Assembly (NCBI GenBank): GCA_002898575.1
Contig: BEHT01000028.1
Location: 1-48,964 of the forward strand
Direction of reading: 5' to 3'
Source: a bacterium HR17
GTDB lineage: Bacteria > Armatimonadota > Fervidibacteria > Fervidibacterales > Fervidibacteraceae
Length of the DNA: 48,964 nt
The translations under genes were made by a program, and so were the position numbers. Under the pieces are notes generated by a model. The model did not search any database. It saw only the letters and a list, made by a program, of their open reading frames with translations, and was not told where the DNA came from. Every line of letters starts with the position of its first letter. The first letter of the stretch is position 1. Shown piece after piece: positions 1-9,572 of this stretch.

Positions 1-537
1 GCGTTCTCCTGACGCACCGTTTTTCTTTGCGGCGGCTCAAGAGAGCCGCCCTCCGAATGTCTCGGAGGGTGCGTTCTCCTGACGCACCGTTTTTCTTTGC
101 GGCGGCTCAAGAGAGCCGCCCTCCGAATGTCTCGGAGGGTGCGTTCTCCTGACGCACCGTTTTTCTTTGCGGCGGCTCAAGAGAGCCGCCCTCCGAATGT
201 CTCGGAGGGTGCGTTCTCCTGACGCACCGTTTTTCTTTGCGGCGGCTCGGAGAGCCGCCCTCCGAATGTCTCGGAGGGCGCGTCTCCTTGACGCGCCGTT
301 TTCTTTGCGGCGGCTCGGAGAGCCGCCCTCCGAATGTCTCGGAGGGCGCGTCTCCTGACGCACCGTTTTTCTTTGCGGCGGCTCGGAGAGCCGCCCTCCG
401 AATGTCTCGGAGGGCGCGTCTCCTGACGCGCCGTTCTTTTCGCAGCGGCTCGGAGAGCCGCCCTCCGAATGTCTCGGAGGGCGCGTCTCCTGACGCACCG
501 TTTTTCTTTGCGGCGGCTCAAGAGAGCCGCCCTCCGA
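1..537. repeat. Tandem array of structured ~70-bp repeats (8 units, cut by left edge)
   Basis: Eight head-to-tail units begin near 1, 71, 141, 211, 280, 348, 416 and 483, so the period falls from 70 to 67 bp as small deletions accumulate. There are no spacers. Each unit contains hairpin 1 (GGTGCGT...ACGCACC), a T-rich linker, hairpin 2 (GGCGGCTC...GAGCCGCC) and outer arms TCGGAGGG/CCCTCCGA that could close both hairpins into a three-way junction. Units at 280 and 416 change both sides of hairpin 1 together (GGCGCGT with ACGCGCC), while units at 348 and 483 carry a C-A mismatch there. The array lies 3' of the HEAT-repeat gene. The function is unknown. Short ORFs inside it only reflect the repeat. 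Confidence 0.93.
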
Positions 538-859
538 CAAATCCCATTTCAACACCGCAGCGCCCCTAAACCACCCCTTGCAGGTGCGCTTGCGCGCAGT
601 TGCGCAGCGGTCTCAAGCGCGACAGCGGCGTCAGATGTCGGTTCACAGTGCTCGCCCAAGTCCAGGGGTTGGGGTCGCGGACATGAGCGCCTTTGCCGAA
701 GGCGTTTTTCCAGCGCCCGCACGACCAGCTTCACCGCCACTATTCGGCGATACTCCCACCTTGCTGAAGTTCCAGCGCGAAAAGGGTAACGGTTTAGGTT
801 GCACCGCAGCCCGTCGGACCGCCCCATCCGCACACAAGCTTTTTCCCATACTTTGCCAG
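538..859. other. Intergenic stretch with a flank motif shared with the second array
   Basis: No convincing gene is visible in these 322 bases. Immediately right of the array, 548-563 reads TTCAACACCGCAGCGC, which recurs with one change at 18019-18034 beside the second array. A GTG-initiated minus-strand frame (549-863) overlaps the stop of the HEAT-repeat gene as GTGA, but it has no ribosome-binding site, recognisable domain or protein-like composition. Confidence 0.5.
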
Positions 860-2176
860 TCACTGCCCGAACTGCCGCAAGTAACGGGCGGTTTGTTCGG
901 CTTGTTGGCGCACCAGCGGCGGCAGATTGGGCGTTTTCAGCAGCCGCTCAATAGCGGGCACTGCGTCCCGCCGGCGCAGACTTTGGAGCGCGCTGAGGGC
1001 GCTGACGACAACCTGCCAGCGGGTCGGTTGATTCGCTTGCGTGAGAGTGTGGCACAGCGCGGTAAAAGACCGAGGGTCTCCGATGATCCCCAAAGCGTTG
1101 GCAGCCGCTGCCGCCACGCCGATATCCGCTGCGTTCAACAACCGTATCAGCACCGGGACAGCATCCTGCATCCGCATCATGCCTGCCGCCAGCGCGGCGG
1201 CTTCCTGCACCCGAGGGGCTGGGGCGTTGAGCCACTGCAAAATCAGCGGGCGGGCATCGTCCACCTGTGCGCTGCCCAGAGCGACCACCAGTTGTGTCGG
1301 AGGCATCTGCTGTTCTTTAGCGAAGCGATGGGCTTGCTCCAGCAAGAAGCGTTTGGCAGTCGCGGTGCCGAGTTTACCGATCGCTTGCCACGCCGCCGGC
1401 GCCAACTGTGGGTCTTTGAGGGCTTGTTTCAAGAAGGGGAAGGCACGGTCACTTTGCGTGCCCCCCAGCACATAGACGGCGATTTGGCGGACCTCTTGGT
1501 CGGCAGGTGTTTTCGCCGTTTGACCGTTTTCCGTAAGGAATTTACCGATGGTGTCCACCGCGGCGTCACCGTAAGCGCCCAAGACGCTAAGCGCCGCCAA
1601 CCGCACCTCGCGGCGCTTGTGTTGCAAGAGGGGCAACACGGCTCTCATCGCTGGGGCACCCCCTTGGCGCAGGGCGTCTTGGGCGATGCTGACCTCTAAC
1701 GGGTCCTGGCTGGTAAGCAGACGGGTGACGAGGTGGACCTTTTGCGACGATTTAGCCCACTGGCTCAGGATGAAGACGGCGGCGTCGCGCGGGCGCCGCA
1801 AAAACTGCCCCGGCAAAAAGTGGACGGGTTTTTGGGGATCTCTGCGGGCTTCTTCCTCTGATCGGCGGACAAGGTTTAACAGCGGTGCCAAGGCAGGATC
1901 GCCCAGCCGTGTCAAAGCAACGGCTGCCGCCAACCGGACCTGATCGTCGTCGTCCAGCAACGCTTGGGTTAGCGCCTTCGCCGCTTGCGGGGCAGGGTGC
2001 ATTGCGAAGAACCATGCGGCATCAGACCGCTGAACTGGGTCAGCGCTGCTCAATTGGGTGACCACTTCACGCCATCGCACCGTCGGCAACACGCTCTTGA
2101 GCCACCAAGTGCTAACCCCTCCAACAGCGATGCCTATTAAAAAAGCAACGCCAACCCTGACCCGCTGCGGCGTCAT
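860..2176 (-). CDS. Membrane-anchored HEAT-repeat protein
   Basis: This 438-residue protein begins with a short basic stretch and one hydrophobic segment (about residues 8-24), so it is probably anchored with the rest outside the membrane. The remainder is a series of roughly 30-residue alpha-helical HEAT/PBS-lyase-type repeats, recognisable from recurring patterns such as VRLAAAVALTRLGDP, VRLAALSVLGAYGDAAV and ANALGIIGDPRS. Such repeats form solenoids that bind other proteins; no catalytic motif is visible. The ATG at 2176 follows a GGGGGGTG ribosome-binding site. It is the last gene of the minus-strand run of secreted proteins, 63 bp after the Fn3 gene, so it may act as a scaffold for them (inference). 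The exact binding partner cannot be read from sequence. Confidence 0.85.
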   Translation of the reverse strand: MTPQRVRVGVAFLIGIAVGGVSTWWLKSVLPTVRWREVVTQLSSADPVQRSDAAWFFAMHPAPQAAKALTQALLDDDDQVRLAAAVALTRLGDPALAPLLNLVRRSEEEARRDPQKPVHFLPGQFLRRPRDAAVFILSQWAKSSQKVHLVTRLLTSQDPLEVSIAQDALRQGGAPAMRAVLPLLQHKRREVRLAALSVLGAYGDAAVDTIGKFLTENGQTAKTPADQEVRQIAVYVLGGTQSDRAFPFLKQALKDPQLAPAAWQAIGKLGTATAKRFLLEQAHRFAKEQQMPPTQLVVALGSAQVDDARPLILQWLNAPAPRVQEAAALAAGMMRMQDAVPVLIRLLNAADIGVAAAAANALGIIGDPRSFTALCHTLTQANQPTRWQVVVSALSALQSLRRRDAVPAIERLLKTPNLPPLVRQQAEQTARYLRQFGQ

Positions 2177-2239
2177 ATTACACCCCCCAAAATAACCGGC
2201 AGGCGTCGTCGTGTCGCAAACTGAAACGGCTCCCAGCGC

Positions 2240-3625
2240 TTAGTTGATTGTCACGGTAACGACGACGCTCGGGGCGCTGATGTAATTTTGGACGCTGACC
2301 GCTCGCACTACATAAAAATAGGTTCCGCTTTGCAAGCCGCTATCAACGAAGGAGGTTGTGGAACCCGGCACCTCGCTGAGCAAATCAGCCTCGCTGGGAG
2401 GGGCACCGACCCGCCGGTAAATGCGGAACTTCGTGACAAAGCCAGAGGGGTTTGAATCATCCCAAGTTAACCGCACCGAGGAACCGCCCATGCTCTGAAC
2501 CCGTAAGTTGCGGGGCGGGAGCGGAACACCTAAACCGATAGGCACAGGCTCGCCAGTAATGTCTGTGTTGGCGAAAACCTTCCCACTTTCCACATTGTTC
2601 GCATATACAGCGGTGACAGCGTAGAGGTAAAGACGCCCTGCAACGACCTGGTTGTCCAAGTATTGGGTGTTAGGGACGGGCGCGATGTTGAGCCGCTGAA
2701 ACGAGATATTCTGGCGAGCGGATAGAGCGGGACCAACATCTGCCCGGTAGACATTGTAACCGATGGGTGTGCCCTGTTGAGGGGGTTGCCAGGTCACTGC
2801 GATAGTTGACCATTGTTGGAATGTCGTAACCCGTGAGGGGGCGTCGGCGGGGCTGGGGGGTTGAGCAGCCCTTCCGCTGCGGCTGGCAGCAATCATTGCC
2901 CCCAAGAGAAACAGCCCGATGAAGATGGGCAGCGCGTTTCTTAACCGTTGCTTCGGGCGTTCAACCGGCTTCACTGTCGGGGGGCGTCCCAAAAACTCGT
3001 CCACGACTTGGCGGACGGCGTTGCGAAAGGCTTCAGTGGCTAACACTTCTTCGGGCGTCGCTTGCAATTTCGGGGTGCTGCTGCCTTCCTTGGTGATTTC
3101 TTTTGTTGCGGTCACCGCACCTGTTGTGGGGTCAATGTTAAGAAAGCGAGCCGTCACTTTGATCTTGACGACACCGCCGTCGGCTTTGTCGTAGGCGTAG
3201 CTTTCCACAGTGCCAAACACAGCGTCGGCAATTTGCATGGCGCCGGCGATTTCGGCAATCCCTTCAGGGGTCGGTTGCTGAAGAACTTGAGCGACGGCAT
3301 CTTCTGTCAGGCGTCCTTCACCGATTAACCGTCGGACCGTCGGTTCTTCCAGTGACAAACGCGTGGGGCTGAATTGGCGGCTATTTTCCAACTCTTCCAC
3401 CAAAGCGTAAGTGACATGTGCGGCGGCGCTGGACGGCACGCCTTCCACCGTTTGGAAGGGCACGACAAGGATGGGGCGGGTGACGGTTTGCGCTGATACC
3501 TGCCCTGTCGCATTGAACCCGCTCGCTTGCCGCCCGACCAACGCCGGCAAGAACAAGAGGCTTAAAGTCAACAGTAAAGCGACATCGGCACGACAAGGTC
3601 GCCGACACCATGCCATCAAACGCAT
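2240..3625 (-). CDS. CsgG-like/fibronectin type III membrane protein
   Basis: This is a 461-residue protein starting at ATG 3625, where AAGGAGGG lies 8 bases upstream; a longer frame from 3658 has no such site. After an N-terminal signal or anchor segment (about 15-35), residues 45-215 resemble the CsgG/FlgT-like alpha-beta domain (ILVVPFQT, then ADAVFGTVESY). A second hydrophobic helix lies at about 230-248, followed by two fibronectin type III domains (about 265-355 and 370-461; marks include YNVYRAD and RIYRRVG). The architecture parallels the protein at 9573-11543, which also couples a CsgG-like domain, a central helix and a beta-rich C-terminus. This suggests two related envelope-associated components of one system. 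No enzymatic residues are seen, and the CsgG likeness is by pattern only. Confidence 0.8.
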   Translation of the reverse strand: MRLMAWCRRPCRADVALLLTLSLLFLPALVGRQASGFNATGQVSAQTVTRPILVVPFQTVEGVPSSAAAHVTYALVEELENSRQFSPTRLSLEEPTVRRLIGEGRLTEDAVAQVLQQPTPEGIAEIAGAMQIADAVFGTVESYAYDKADGGVVKIKVTARFLNIDPTTGAVTATKEITKEGSSTPKLQATPEEVLATEAFRNAVRQVVDEFLGRPPTVKPVERPKQRLRNALPIFIGLFLLGAMIAASRSGRAAQPPSPADAPSRVTTFQQWSTIAVTWQPPQQGTPIGYNVYRADVGPALSARQNISFQRLNIAPVPNTQYLDNQVVAGRLYLYAVTAVYANNVESGKVFANTDITGEPVPIGLGVPLPPRNLRVQSMGGSSVRLTWDDSNPSGFVTKFRIYRRVGAPPSEADLLSEVPGSTTSFVDSGLQSGTYFYVVRAVSVQNYISAPSVVVTVTIN

Positions 3626-3737
3626 CCCACAACGCCCTCCTTCATACCGAACTGACACAATTGCGTCGGTTTTTTACCACAGCGGTGAAAGATTGTAAAC
3701 GGCAAAGCGTCAGCGCCGCGCGGCTAAGCCCTCCAAC

Positions 3738-6305
3738 CTAACGCACCAGCGTTTGCGCTTGAACGCTGCGCCCGTCTTCGGCGACGGCTTGAACGACGAC
3801 CATGTAGGCACTCAAAGGCAACGGCTGCCCATGAGCGCCGCGTCCATCCCAGAGTATTGATTGCCGTCCACCAGGTAGGGCGTTGAGATAGGCTTCCCAA
3901 ATCGTGCGCCCTGTCAGGGAACGCACCTGCACCCGCACGCGGCAGGGTTGAGGGACGCTGAACTCAATCCGCGCCCCCTGCCCACGCAAGGGCACAACCC
4001 GTAACCCTTGCACCCGCAGCGGCACTTGATTGGATGCAACGGCGAGGACTTGGAGGCGCTTAGGACGCCTTGCGTCCGTGAGAACCTGAACGACAGGCGT
4101 TGTCCGCAGCGCCCATCGCTGCCCTGTCTCCGGGTCCACCAGCACGAGATGGACCGACCGAGGGACAGAGGAAAGGTTCTCCACCTGCAAAGTCACTTCG
4201 CCGCCTGCAGGGTTCACCACTTCCAAAGTCCACGCGACACGCGAGTTGGTCGGGCGCACATCCACGCTCAACGGTATTGCCGACCGTCCCGCAGCGACAA
4301 CACTGCGCACCTGCAAACCGTTGGGGACGGGCGGGGGTTTGGGGACATCTAAAGCGTCGTAGCCGTCATGGGCTCGTGGGCTTACCCCTATCCAAGTGGC
4401 AGCATCGCGCCCAGCGGCGCTGCGGGCAATCCAACGCACCGCCCAGCCGTTGGGAACAGACGGTTCGGTCGCCGTCACCGAAAGGGACGCTTGACGGGTC
4501 CGCCAAGTGCCGCTGAAACTGGGCGCTCCAAAGGTAATGGTGCTGTCGGCTTCGCTGAACAGCCAGAACCCTTGCCAAGGTTTTAACTGAACATCAGTCC
4601 CAAAAAGGGCGACATATTCGCCGCCGTAAGGCGGAATAGCGGGGTCCACATTCCAGACGAACATCACGGGGCGCACGATGCCTTGAGCGACCAAGGGCTC
4701 CAGAACACCGCGCAACAAAATTGGCCACGGAAAGGGGTTCGCCAACTGGTTCCAACCCCGTCGCAGGGGAACGGTAATGTCCTGCCGTGGCACCTGCACC
4801 CCGTTAAGGGTGATAGTTTGGACGGAAGGTAGCCGCAGCCAATAGCCCAGCCCTGGCTCCAACCGCGTGAACGCAGCGTCCCGACCGTAAATCAAGTAAT
4901 CGCCCACGCGTGGGTCGTAATGTGCCAGTTGCAGGCTGCCGGACGGAATTCCCAACGCCGCTGACGGTTCAGGGTTGACAAAAAGGAACGGGAAGCCGAC
5001 CAAGTTGACGCCGCCTTTCAGCGACATCGTAGGGGGAGCAGGGATGAGAAGGGTAAGCCGCACTTGCCGCGTCCCTTGGGCGTTGGTCGCCAGGACGGTC
5101 ACTTCTTTTGGACCACTGACGCCAGGGTCTATCTGCACCTGCCATGACACCTGCCGCTCCCCACCGGAAGGCACTGACGGGATAACTTTCGTCCCAGTTT
5201 CGCCGGGGGCGAACCGCAACCCGTCTGGCAGCGCCAGTGTCACCGTTGTCGTCGGCGCGCTGGCGGTGTCGCCGTTGGCGACCAGCGCCGTGACGGAAAA
5301 AGGATTGGGCGTCGGATATGCGGTTTCTACCTCAGGCGTCAAGGGGTTATCGCCTAATTGCAACTCAAATGGCGGGATAGGGAGCACCCGCAAACTGAAC
5401 GGGCGCCGATAGTCTCCATACGCCAGGTTCAACCCGATACTGGTCGTTACCGTCACCGCTCGCCCCGGCGGCACGGACAGGCGGTTCCAATACAGCCCGA
5501 CGGCTCCCGTGCCGGCGCCGGTCACGCTGTCAAAAGGGCTCAGCGTTGTGTAGTCAAAACCGTAGCCTGTCAGGGCATTTAAGTTGGCAATGTTGGCAAA
5601 GAGCAGACGGTCAGGTAGCGGTCCATCGGTGGGACGGACGGTGCCTTTGACCGACAGCACCGCTGCCGGCGCTTGGAGGGCGAACCACGCCTCCGGCATC
5701 GCTGCGTAGGCGGTCACCTCACGCTCACCGGTAATCGGCACCGAAGAGGTCGAGACGGCGTAAGGACCGCCAAACCCCCGCACCCAGATCATTCCGATCC
5801 CAATGTCGCGAGTGATGCTGCTGCGATTTTCCACCCGCAACCGCAACTCCAACGCATCGCCGAGCAAAGTGCACTCACGGACGACCCGCAAGGTCGGGGT
5901 GGTCGGAAGAAGACCCGTGATCGGGTCGGGGACAAAAATGAGCCACTCACGAAAAAGCGTGGAGCCCACCGCACCCTGCGATTGCACGGTAACTGTTACC
6001 AGCCCGACGGTGCCTGTAGCCCGTAGGTCTATGTCAACATTTGAGGCACCGAGCGAAGGAGAAGTGAGGACATTGTAAAGGCGCAACACAAACGCTGTCG
6101 CCGCAGGGGCGTTGAGCGGCAAATTGTCATCGGCAGGGTTGGTCGGGTCACCCCCTGTCGTAGCGATCGTCAAGTTGCCCGTATCGGTCGCCATCGTCAC
6201 TTGGAGGTAACTGTTGCTGATAGAAACCTGCCCGTGAAGGTGCCCCACACAAAGAAGGCTACAGAGCAGGCAACTCGCGCCCAACATGAAAATGTAATGC
6301 CTCAT
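3738..6305 (-). CDS. Secreted protein with FlgD-like C-terminal domain
   Basis: The 855-residue product has a clear signal peptide (residues 1-25, ending LHGQ). The middle holds beta-sandwich modules, including a DUF11/CARDB-like stretch near 330-430. Residues from about 430 onward (GVNLVGFPFLF, then GWNQLANPFPWP) match the C-terminal module of the M6 protease and the giant propeller protein in this run. The last 80 residues are a FlgD-type Ig-like domain (SLTGRTIWEAY, WDGRGAHGQPLPLSAYM), which in many bacteria caps exported proteins and can serve in sorting. Its ATG overlaps the stop of the upstream protease gene (ATGA at 6302-6305), indicating translational coupling. No catalytic site is evident, so a structural or adhesive surface role is inferred. 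Confidence 0.85.
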   Translation of the reverse strand: MRHYIFMLGASCLLCSLLCVGHLHGQVSISNSYLQVTMATDTGNLTIATTGGDPTNPADDNLPLNAPAATAFVLRLYNVLTSPSLGASNVDIDLRATGTVGLVTVTVQSQGAVGSTLFREWLIFVPDPITGLLPTTPTLRVVRECTLLGDALELRLRVENRSSITRDIGIGMIWVRGFGGPYAVSTSSVPITGEREVTAYAAMPEAWFALQAPAAVLSVKGTVRPTDGPLPDRLLFANIANLNALTGYGFDYTTLSPFDSVTGAGTGAVGLYWNRLSVPPGRAVTVTTSIGLNLAYGDYRRPFSLRVLPIPPFELQLGDNPLTPEVETAYPTPNPFSVTALVANGDTASAPTTTVTLALPDGLRFAPGETGTKVIPSVPSGGERQVSWQVQIDPGVSGPKEVTVLATNAQGTRQVRLTLLIPAPPTMSLKGGVNLVGFPFLFVNPEPSAALGIPSGSLQLAHYDPRVGDYLIYGRDAAFTRLEPGLGYWLRLPSVQTITLNGVQVPRQDITVPLRRGWNQLANPFPWPILLRGVLEPLVAQGIVRPVMFVWNVDPAIPPYGGEYVALFGTDVQLKPWQGFWLFSEADSTITFGAPSFSGTWRTRQASLSVTATEPSVPNGWAVRWIARSAAGRDAATWIGVSPRAHDGYDALDVPKPPPVPNGLQVRSVVAAGRSAIPLSVDVRPTNSRVAWTLEVVNPAGGEVTLQVENLSSVPRSVHLVLVDPETGQRWALRTTPVVQVLTDARRPKRLQVLAVASNQVPLRVQGLRVVPLRGQGARIEFSVPQPCRVRVQVRSLTGRTIWEAYLNALPGGRQSILWDGRGAHGQPLPLSAYMVVVQAVAEDGRSVQAQTLVR

Positions 6306-9300
6306 CGGAGGATCACCACCCTCTGGGTCTCGCGTCCGGCGAGGTCACGGGCACGCAGATGAAGGAGCAACGGGGTCGTCAGTGCCAGCGGGCGTCCGTC
6401 AGCGCCGCGTCCGTCCCAGACCCATTGCACCGCGGAGCGCGACGGTTCTGTCGGTGGCAGCAACCGCACCAAGCGCCCTGTCAGTGTGCGGATTTCGGCT
6501 TGCACTTGCGCCGGCGCTGTCAGCCGTGCTTGAATGAGCACGCCTTGTCCGCGCAGTTTCGTCCAGCGCACATCCACGATGCGCAACGGCAAACCGTCTT
6601 CAGCGACCCAGCGCAATGTCAGCGTTTTCTGACCCTGTTCGTCCGTCGTAACGGTCAATGACCCTGGGACAGCGAGCGAAACCGTTTGCAAAGTCTGCGG
6701 GTCTACCAACACCAACCGTCCGTCCCGCAGGGCGGACGGTAATCGCCAGCGCAAAGTTACCTTTTGGCGCGGCGCATGCGACTGAACGACTACGGTCCAT
6801 TGACGGTGCGTTTTGAGGCTGACTTCCATGAGGGGCAGTGCGCCGCGCGTCGGGCTCACAAAAGACGCCCAACCCGTCATGCCTGGTGCTGGTGGTGGGG
6901 CTGGCACGGTGAACGCATCGCGGTGCACTGCCAGACGGTAAGGCAAACTCGCCCCTTCACCCCAAACTTCCACGATGACAGACGGCGATGACACCAAAGG
7001 CGCTAACCGCCGGCGGATGGACGGCGACGGGGCGACGATCAACGAGCACGGTTGCCGTTTGAGCAGCCAATAGCCTTCAAACGGCTCCATCACCCAATCG
7101 GCGATGGGGATAGACAGGTAAGGGCTGGTCGGGTTGCCGGTGAAGGAGAAGACCGTGTCGCCGATGATTTGCCGGCTGACGGCTTCGCTCAGGCTCATCA
7201 GTGTGCCGTCCAGCGTGACGACTTGGATCGCAGTGGCATCAACGGAAAATGGGAAGGGGTTGCCGATTTGCTGCCACCCTCTGTCTAAGGCGTTGCGATC
7301 CCAAACCGGCTCGTTGGTGATGCGGAAGGGCTGTGTGCGGTCTACCGTCGTGCCCTCAATGTAAAAGGTAGCGTCGGCGGTCAACTGCACCCAATAGGCT
7401 CGTCCAGGCACGAAATGGTCCACGAACGCGCCAAAGACATGGTAGCCATACAACTGGTTGACGGCGTCAAGAACACCCCAACGGGCGATGCGTGCGAAGG
7501 CGTTCCCCAAAACGAAGGCGGGCGCCCCTAAAGAGGGGTTGAGCGCGAAATCGTAAGGGAGGCTGATCATGCGCACCCCGTTGCCCTGCTGGTTAAATGC
7601 CAAGCGACGGATGTCTACGACGAAAGTGGCTTGCACTGGGTCTACAGTGATGCCGGCTTTTGTGGTCGCTCGCACTTGCACTGTGTGCGTGCCAAGGGGC
7701 AACGGGCGGGTCGGGTCGTTTGGGTCACCCAGCGGTAAATTCAACAACTGGCGGTTCTCATCAAACGCCTCCGCTGCATTGAAGGGAAAGTCCCTTCCGT
7801 CCACCTTTACAGTGATGGCGTTCGGGGCAATGTCTGCCGGCGCGCCCGACGGTGTCACGAATTGCACTTGCAGCAATGGACGACGGGTGAAGACCCGTTC
7901 ACCGTCACGGGGGCTGACAATGACCGCCTGCGGTTTGATCGCTAACCGCACGGTCAACTGGACCGACCCGTCCCCTTGTGGGGTAATGTTTTCAATGACG
8001 ATACCGCTGTCCTGACCGGTGTAACTGGCGCTGGACGGGACGGTCGTGAAAGAAAATTGGGTTTTGTTGAGCCTGCCGGGGAAAGGATCACCGTCGTCAC
8101 CCCAGTTGCCCCTTTGCCAGCCGAGAAAACCAAAGTTGCTCCAGTTGAAGGTCCCGATGTTGGGCACGGCGTCGTCCATGTCGTTGCGCCCGTCGGCGTC
8201 CACCAAATCCACACCTTTGCGGGACGCGTTGGCTTGCACCGCGTTGTTAAAGAAGCGGGCAGGGTCCCACAGAATAGAACGGTCAATGTGAAAAATGTTG
8301 AGCCCTGAGGTTGGCAGAAACCGGTCAAAACCGCGCAACTGGCGATTGACCACCAAAAAGTATTCAGGTTGATTGACGCTCCCAAACGCCCAGATGCGGT
8401 AAGCCACCGGCTGGTCAGCGTAGGCTGGGACGGTCACCGTGCCAACGGTGCGGACAACTTCCACGGGCGTCAGCCACCCCCAAACCACCTTGCACCACGG
8501 GTCGTAATGAACGGCGAAACCGCCCGGACGCATTGGGTTCAGGGGGCGACCAGGGGCTTCAAATCGGTCCCCCACTGCCATCGTAGACCAGAGCCCCGGA
8601 TCCACCTGGTTCTCATTTTGTGGGCTGTAAAGATCGGGTAGACCAAAAACATGCCCCAATTCGTGGGCGTAGGTCCCGAAACCGTAAGTGCTGTCCACTT
8701 CATGGACGAGCGCCACGACATCCACCGCTACGCCGTCCTGAGTCGTTGCAAAAGGCGGCAGCATCGGGTTGACACGCCGCGCCACACCCCAAGGGACGGT
8801 GAACGCCCCTGAGGTCGGGTCCAATGTCAAATCACCGCTGGGCGGCTTCGCGCGAACATCGGCGGCGAATGTAACGAGGAGCGCGTCAATGCGCCCATCG
8901 CCGTCACCGTCATAGCGCGCAAAATCCACGACGGAGTCCAACCCGTTGAGCGCCTGTTGCACCAGTGATTGGACGGTCGCGTTGTTGCTGAGATTACTGA
9001 TGTAGGCGATCCTGACTTGATTGTTTTGGGTTTGCACGGTCAACGGCAAGTTCGCCGCCACCGGTCCGAGCGTTTCGCCCACCAACCGCAACCGTCCATA
9101 CGACACTTCCCGAAAGAAACTCGCCATAGAATCAGGGTTGCCTTCGTTAAACAACAAGTTGTTGTAGTAGTCGGGCGTATGGGTGGGGTCAAACTGCAGG
9201 CGCGGGACGAGTTGCTGGGTGCTCGGGTCGCTGTTGATGACATTGACCAATATGTGTAAAACCCGCACGGTGCCGACTAAACCGTTGGTCGGAACGAGCG

Positions 9301-9547
9301 CCGACCCCAACCCGCCGTAGAACGACGGCGGCAACTCCCGTCCCACCTGGCGGGGCACCGCGCCGAAAGTTTGGGCAAGTCGTTGAGGGGTGATGTTCGC
9401 CTGTTGGAACATTTGCCGGGTTACCCAATAGGTGCGGCAGCGCGATTGTCCTGTTGCCCCATGCCCCGTTAGCCACAGGACGATGAAAACCGCAGCCAAC
9501 CGCCATCGTCCCAGCACCGTCAGCCAACCACAACATCGCCAAGACAT
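6302..9547 (-). CDS. Secreted M6-family metalloprotease with FlgD-like C-terminus
   Basis: This 1081-residue protein starts at ATG 9547, preceded by AAAGGAGG ten bases upstream; the longer frame from 9658 would overlap the preceding gene. A signal peptide occupies about residues 1-35. The peptidase domain carries HELGHVFGLPD (His near 295), the zinc-binding HExxHxxGxxD signature of M6 (immune inhibitor A-like) proteases, with the downstream Met-containing turn (WSTMAVGDR). A beta-sandwich precedes the C-terminal module (GVRMISLPYDF, GWQQIGNPFPFSVD) and the final FlgD-like domain (WDGRGADGRPLALTTPL). M6 enzymes are extracellular endopeptidases. Here the target could be surface proteins or environmental protein; the substrate is unknown. 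The stop overlaps the next gene by four bases. Confidence 0.92.
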   Translation of the reverse strand: MSWRCCGWLTVLGRWRLAAVFIVLWLTGHGATGQSRCRTYWVTRQMFQQANITPQRLAQTFGAVPRQVGRELPPSFYGGLGSALVPTNGLVGTVRVLHILVNVINSDPSTQQLVPRLQFDPTHTPDYYNNLLFNEGNPDSMASFFREVSYGRLRLVGETLGPVAANLPLTVQTQNNQVRIAYISNLSNNATVQSLVQQALNGLDSVVDFARYDGDGDGRIDALLVTFAADVRAKPPSGDLTLDPTSGAFTVPWGVARRVNPMLPPFATTQDGVAVDVVALVHEVDSTYGFGTYAHELGHVFGLPDLYSPQNENQVDPGLWSTMAVGDRFEAPGRPLNPMRPGGFAVHYDPWCKVVWGWLTPVEVVRTVGTVTVPAYADQPVAYRIWAFGSVNQPEYFLVVNRQLRGFDRFLPTSGLNIFHIDRSILWDPARFFNNAVQANASRKGVDLVDADGRNDMDDAVPNIGTFNWSNFGFLGWQRGNWGDDGDPFPGRLNKTQFSFTTVPSSASYTGQDSGIVIENITPQGDGSVQLTVRLAIKPQAVIVSPRDGERVFTRRPLLQVQFVTPSGAPADIAPNAITVKVDGRDFPFNAAEAFDENRQLLNLPLGDPNDPTRPLPLGTHTVQVRATTKAGITVDPVQATFVVDIRRLAFNQQGNGVRMISLPYDFALNPSLGAPAFVLGNAFARIARWGVLDAVNQLYGYHVFGAFVDHFVPGRAYWVQLTADATFYIEGTTVDRTQPFRITNEPVWDRNALDRGWQQIGNPFPFSVDATAIQVVTLDGTLMSLSEAVSRQIIGDTVFSFTGNPTSPYLSIPIADWVMEPFEGYWLLKRQPCSLIVAPSPSIRRRLAPLVSSPSVIVEVWGEGASLPYRLAVHRDAFTVPAPPPAPGMTGWASFVSPTRGALPLMEVSLKTHRQWTVVVQSHAPRQKVTLRWRLPSALRDGRLVLVDPQTLQTVSLAVPGSLTVTTDEQGQKTLTLRWVAEDGLPLRIVDVRWTKLRGQGVLIQARLTAPAQVQAEIRTLTGRLVRLLPPTEPSRSAVQWVWDGRGADGRPLALTTPLLLHLRARDLAGRETQRVVILR

Positions 9548-9572
9548 AATGTCAGCGCCTCCTTTCCCTTCC

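Noticed and set aside
1-537. CRISPR array
   Set aside because: Units are directly head to tail with no unique spacers, and unit length is about 70 bp; no cas gene is present.
37-569. Long overlapping ORFs within the repeat array
   Set aside because: They are translations of the repeated DNA in several frames, with Arg/Ser-rich periodic sequence and no ribosome-binding site.
549-863. Minus-strand ORF overlapping the HEAT-repeat gene stop (GTGA)
   Set aside because: The overlap is suggestive, but there is no ribosome-binding site, no recognisable domain and an Arg-rich random-looking composition.
578-1699. Long plus-strand ORF of 373 codons
   Set aside because: It is antisense to the well-supported HEAT-repeat gene and arises from GC-rich codon bias.
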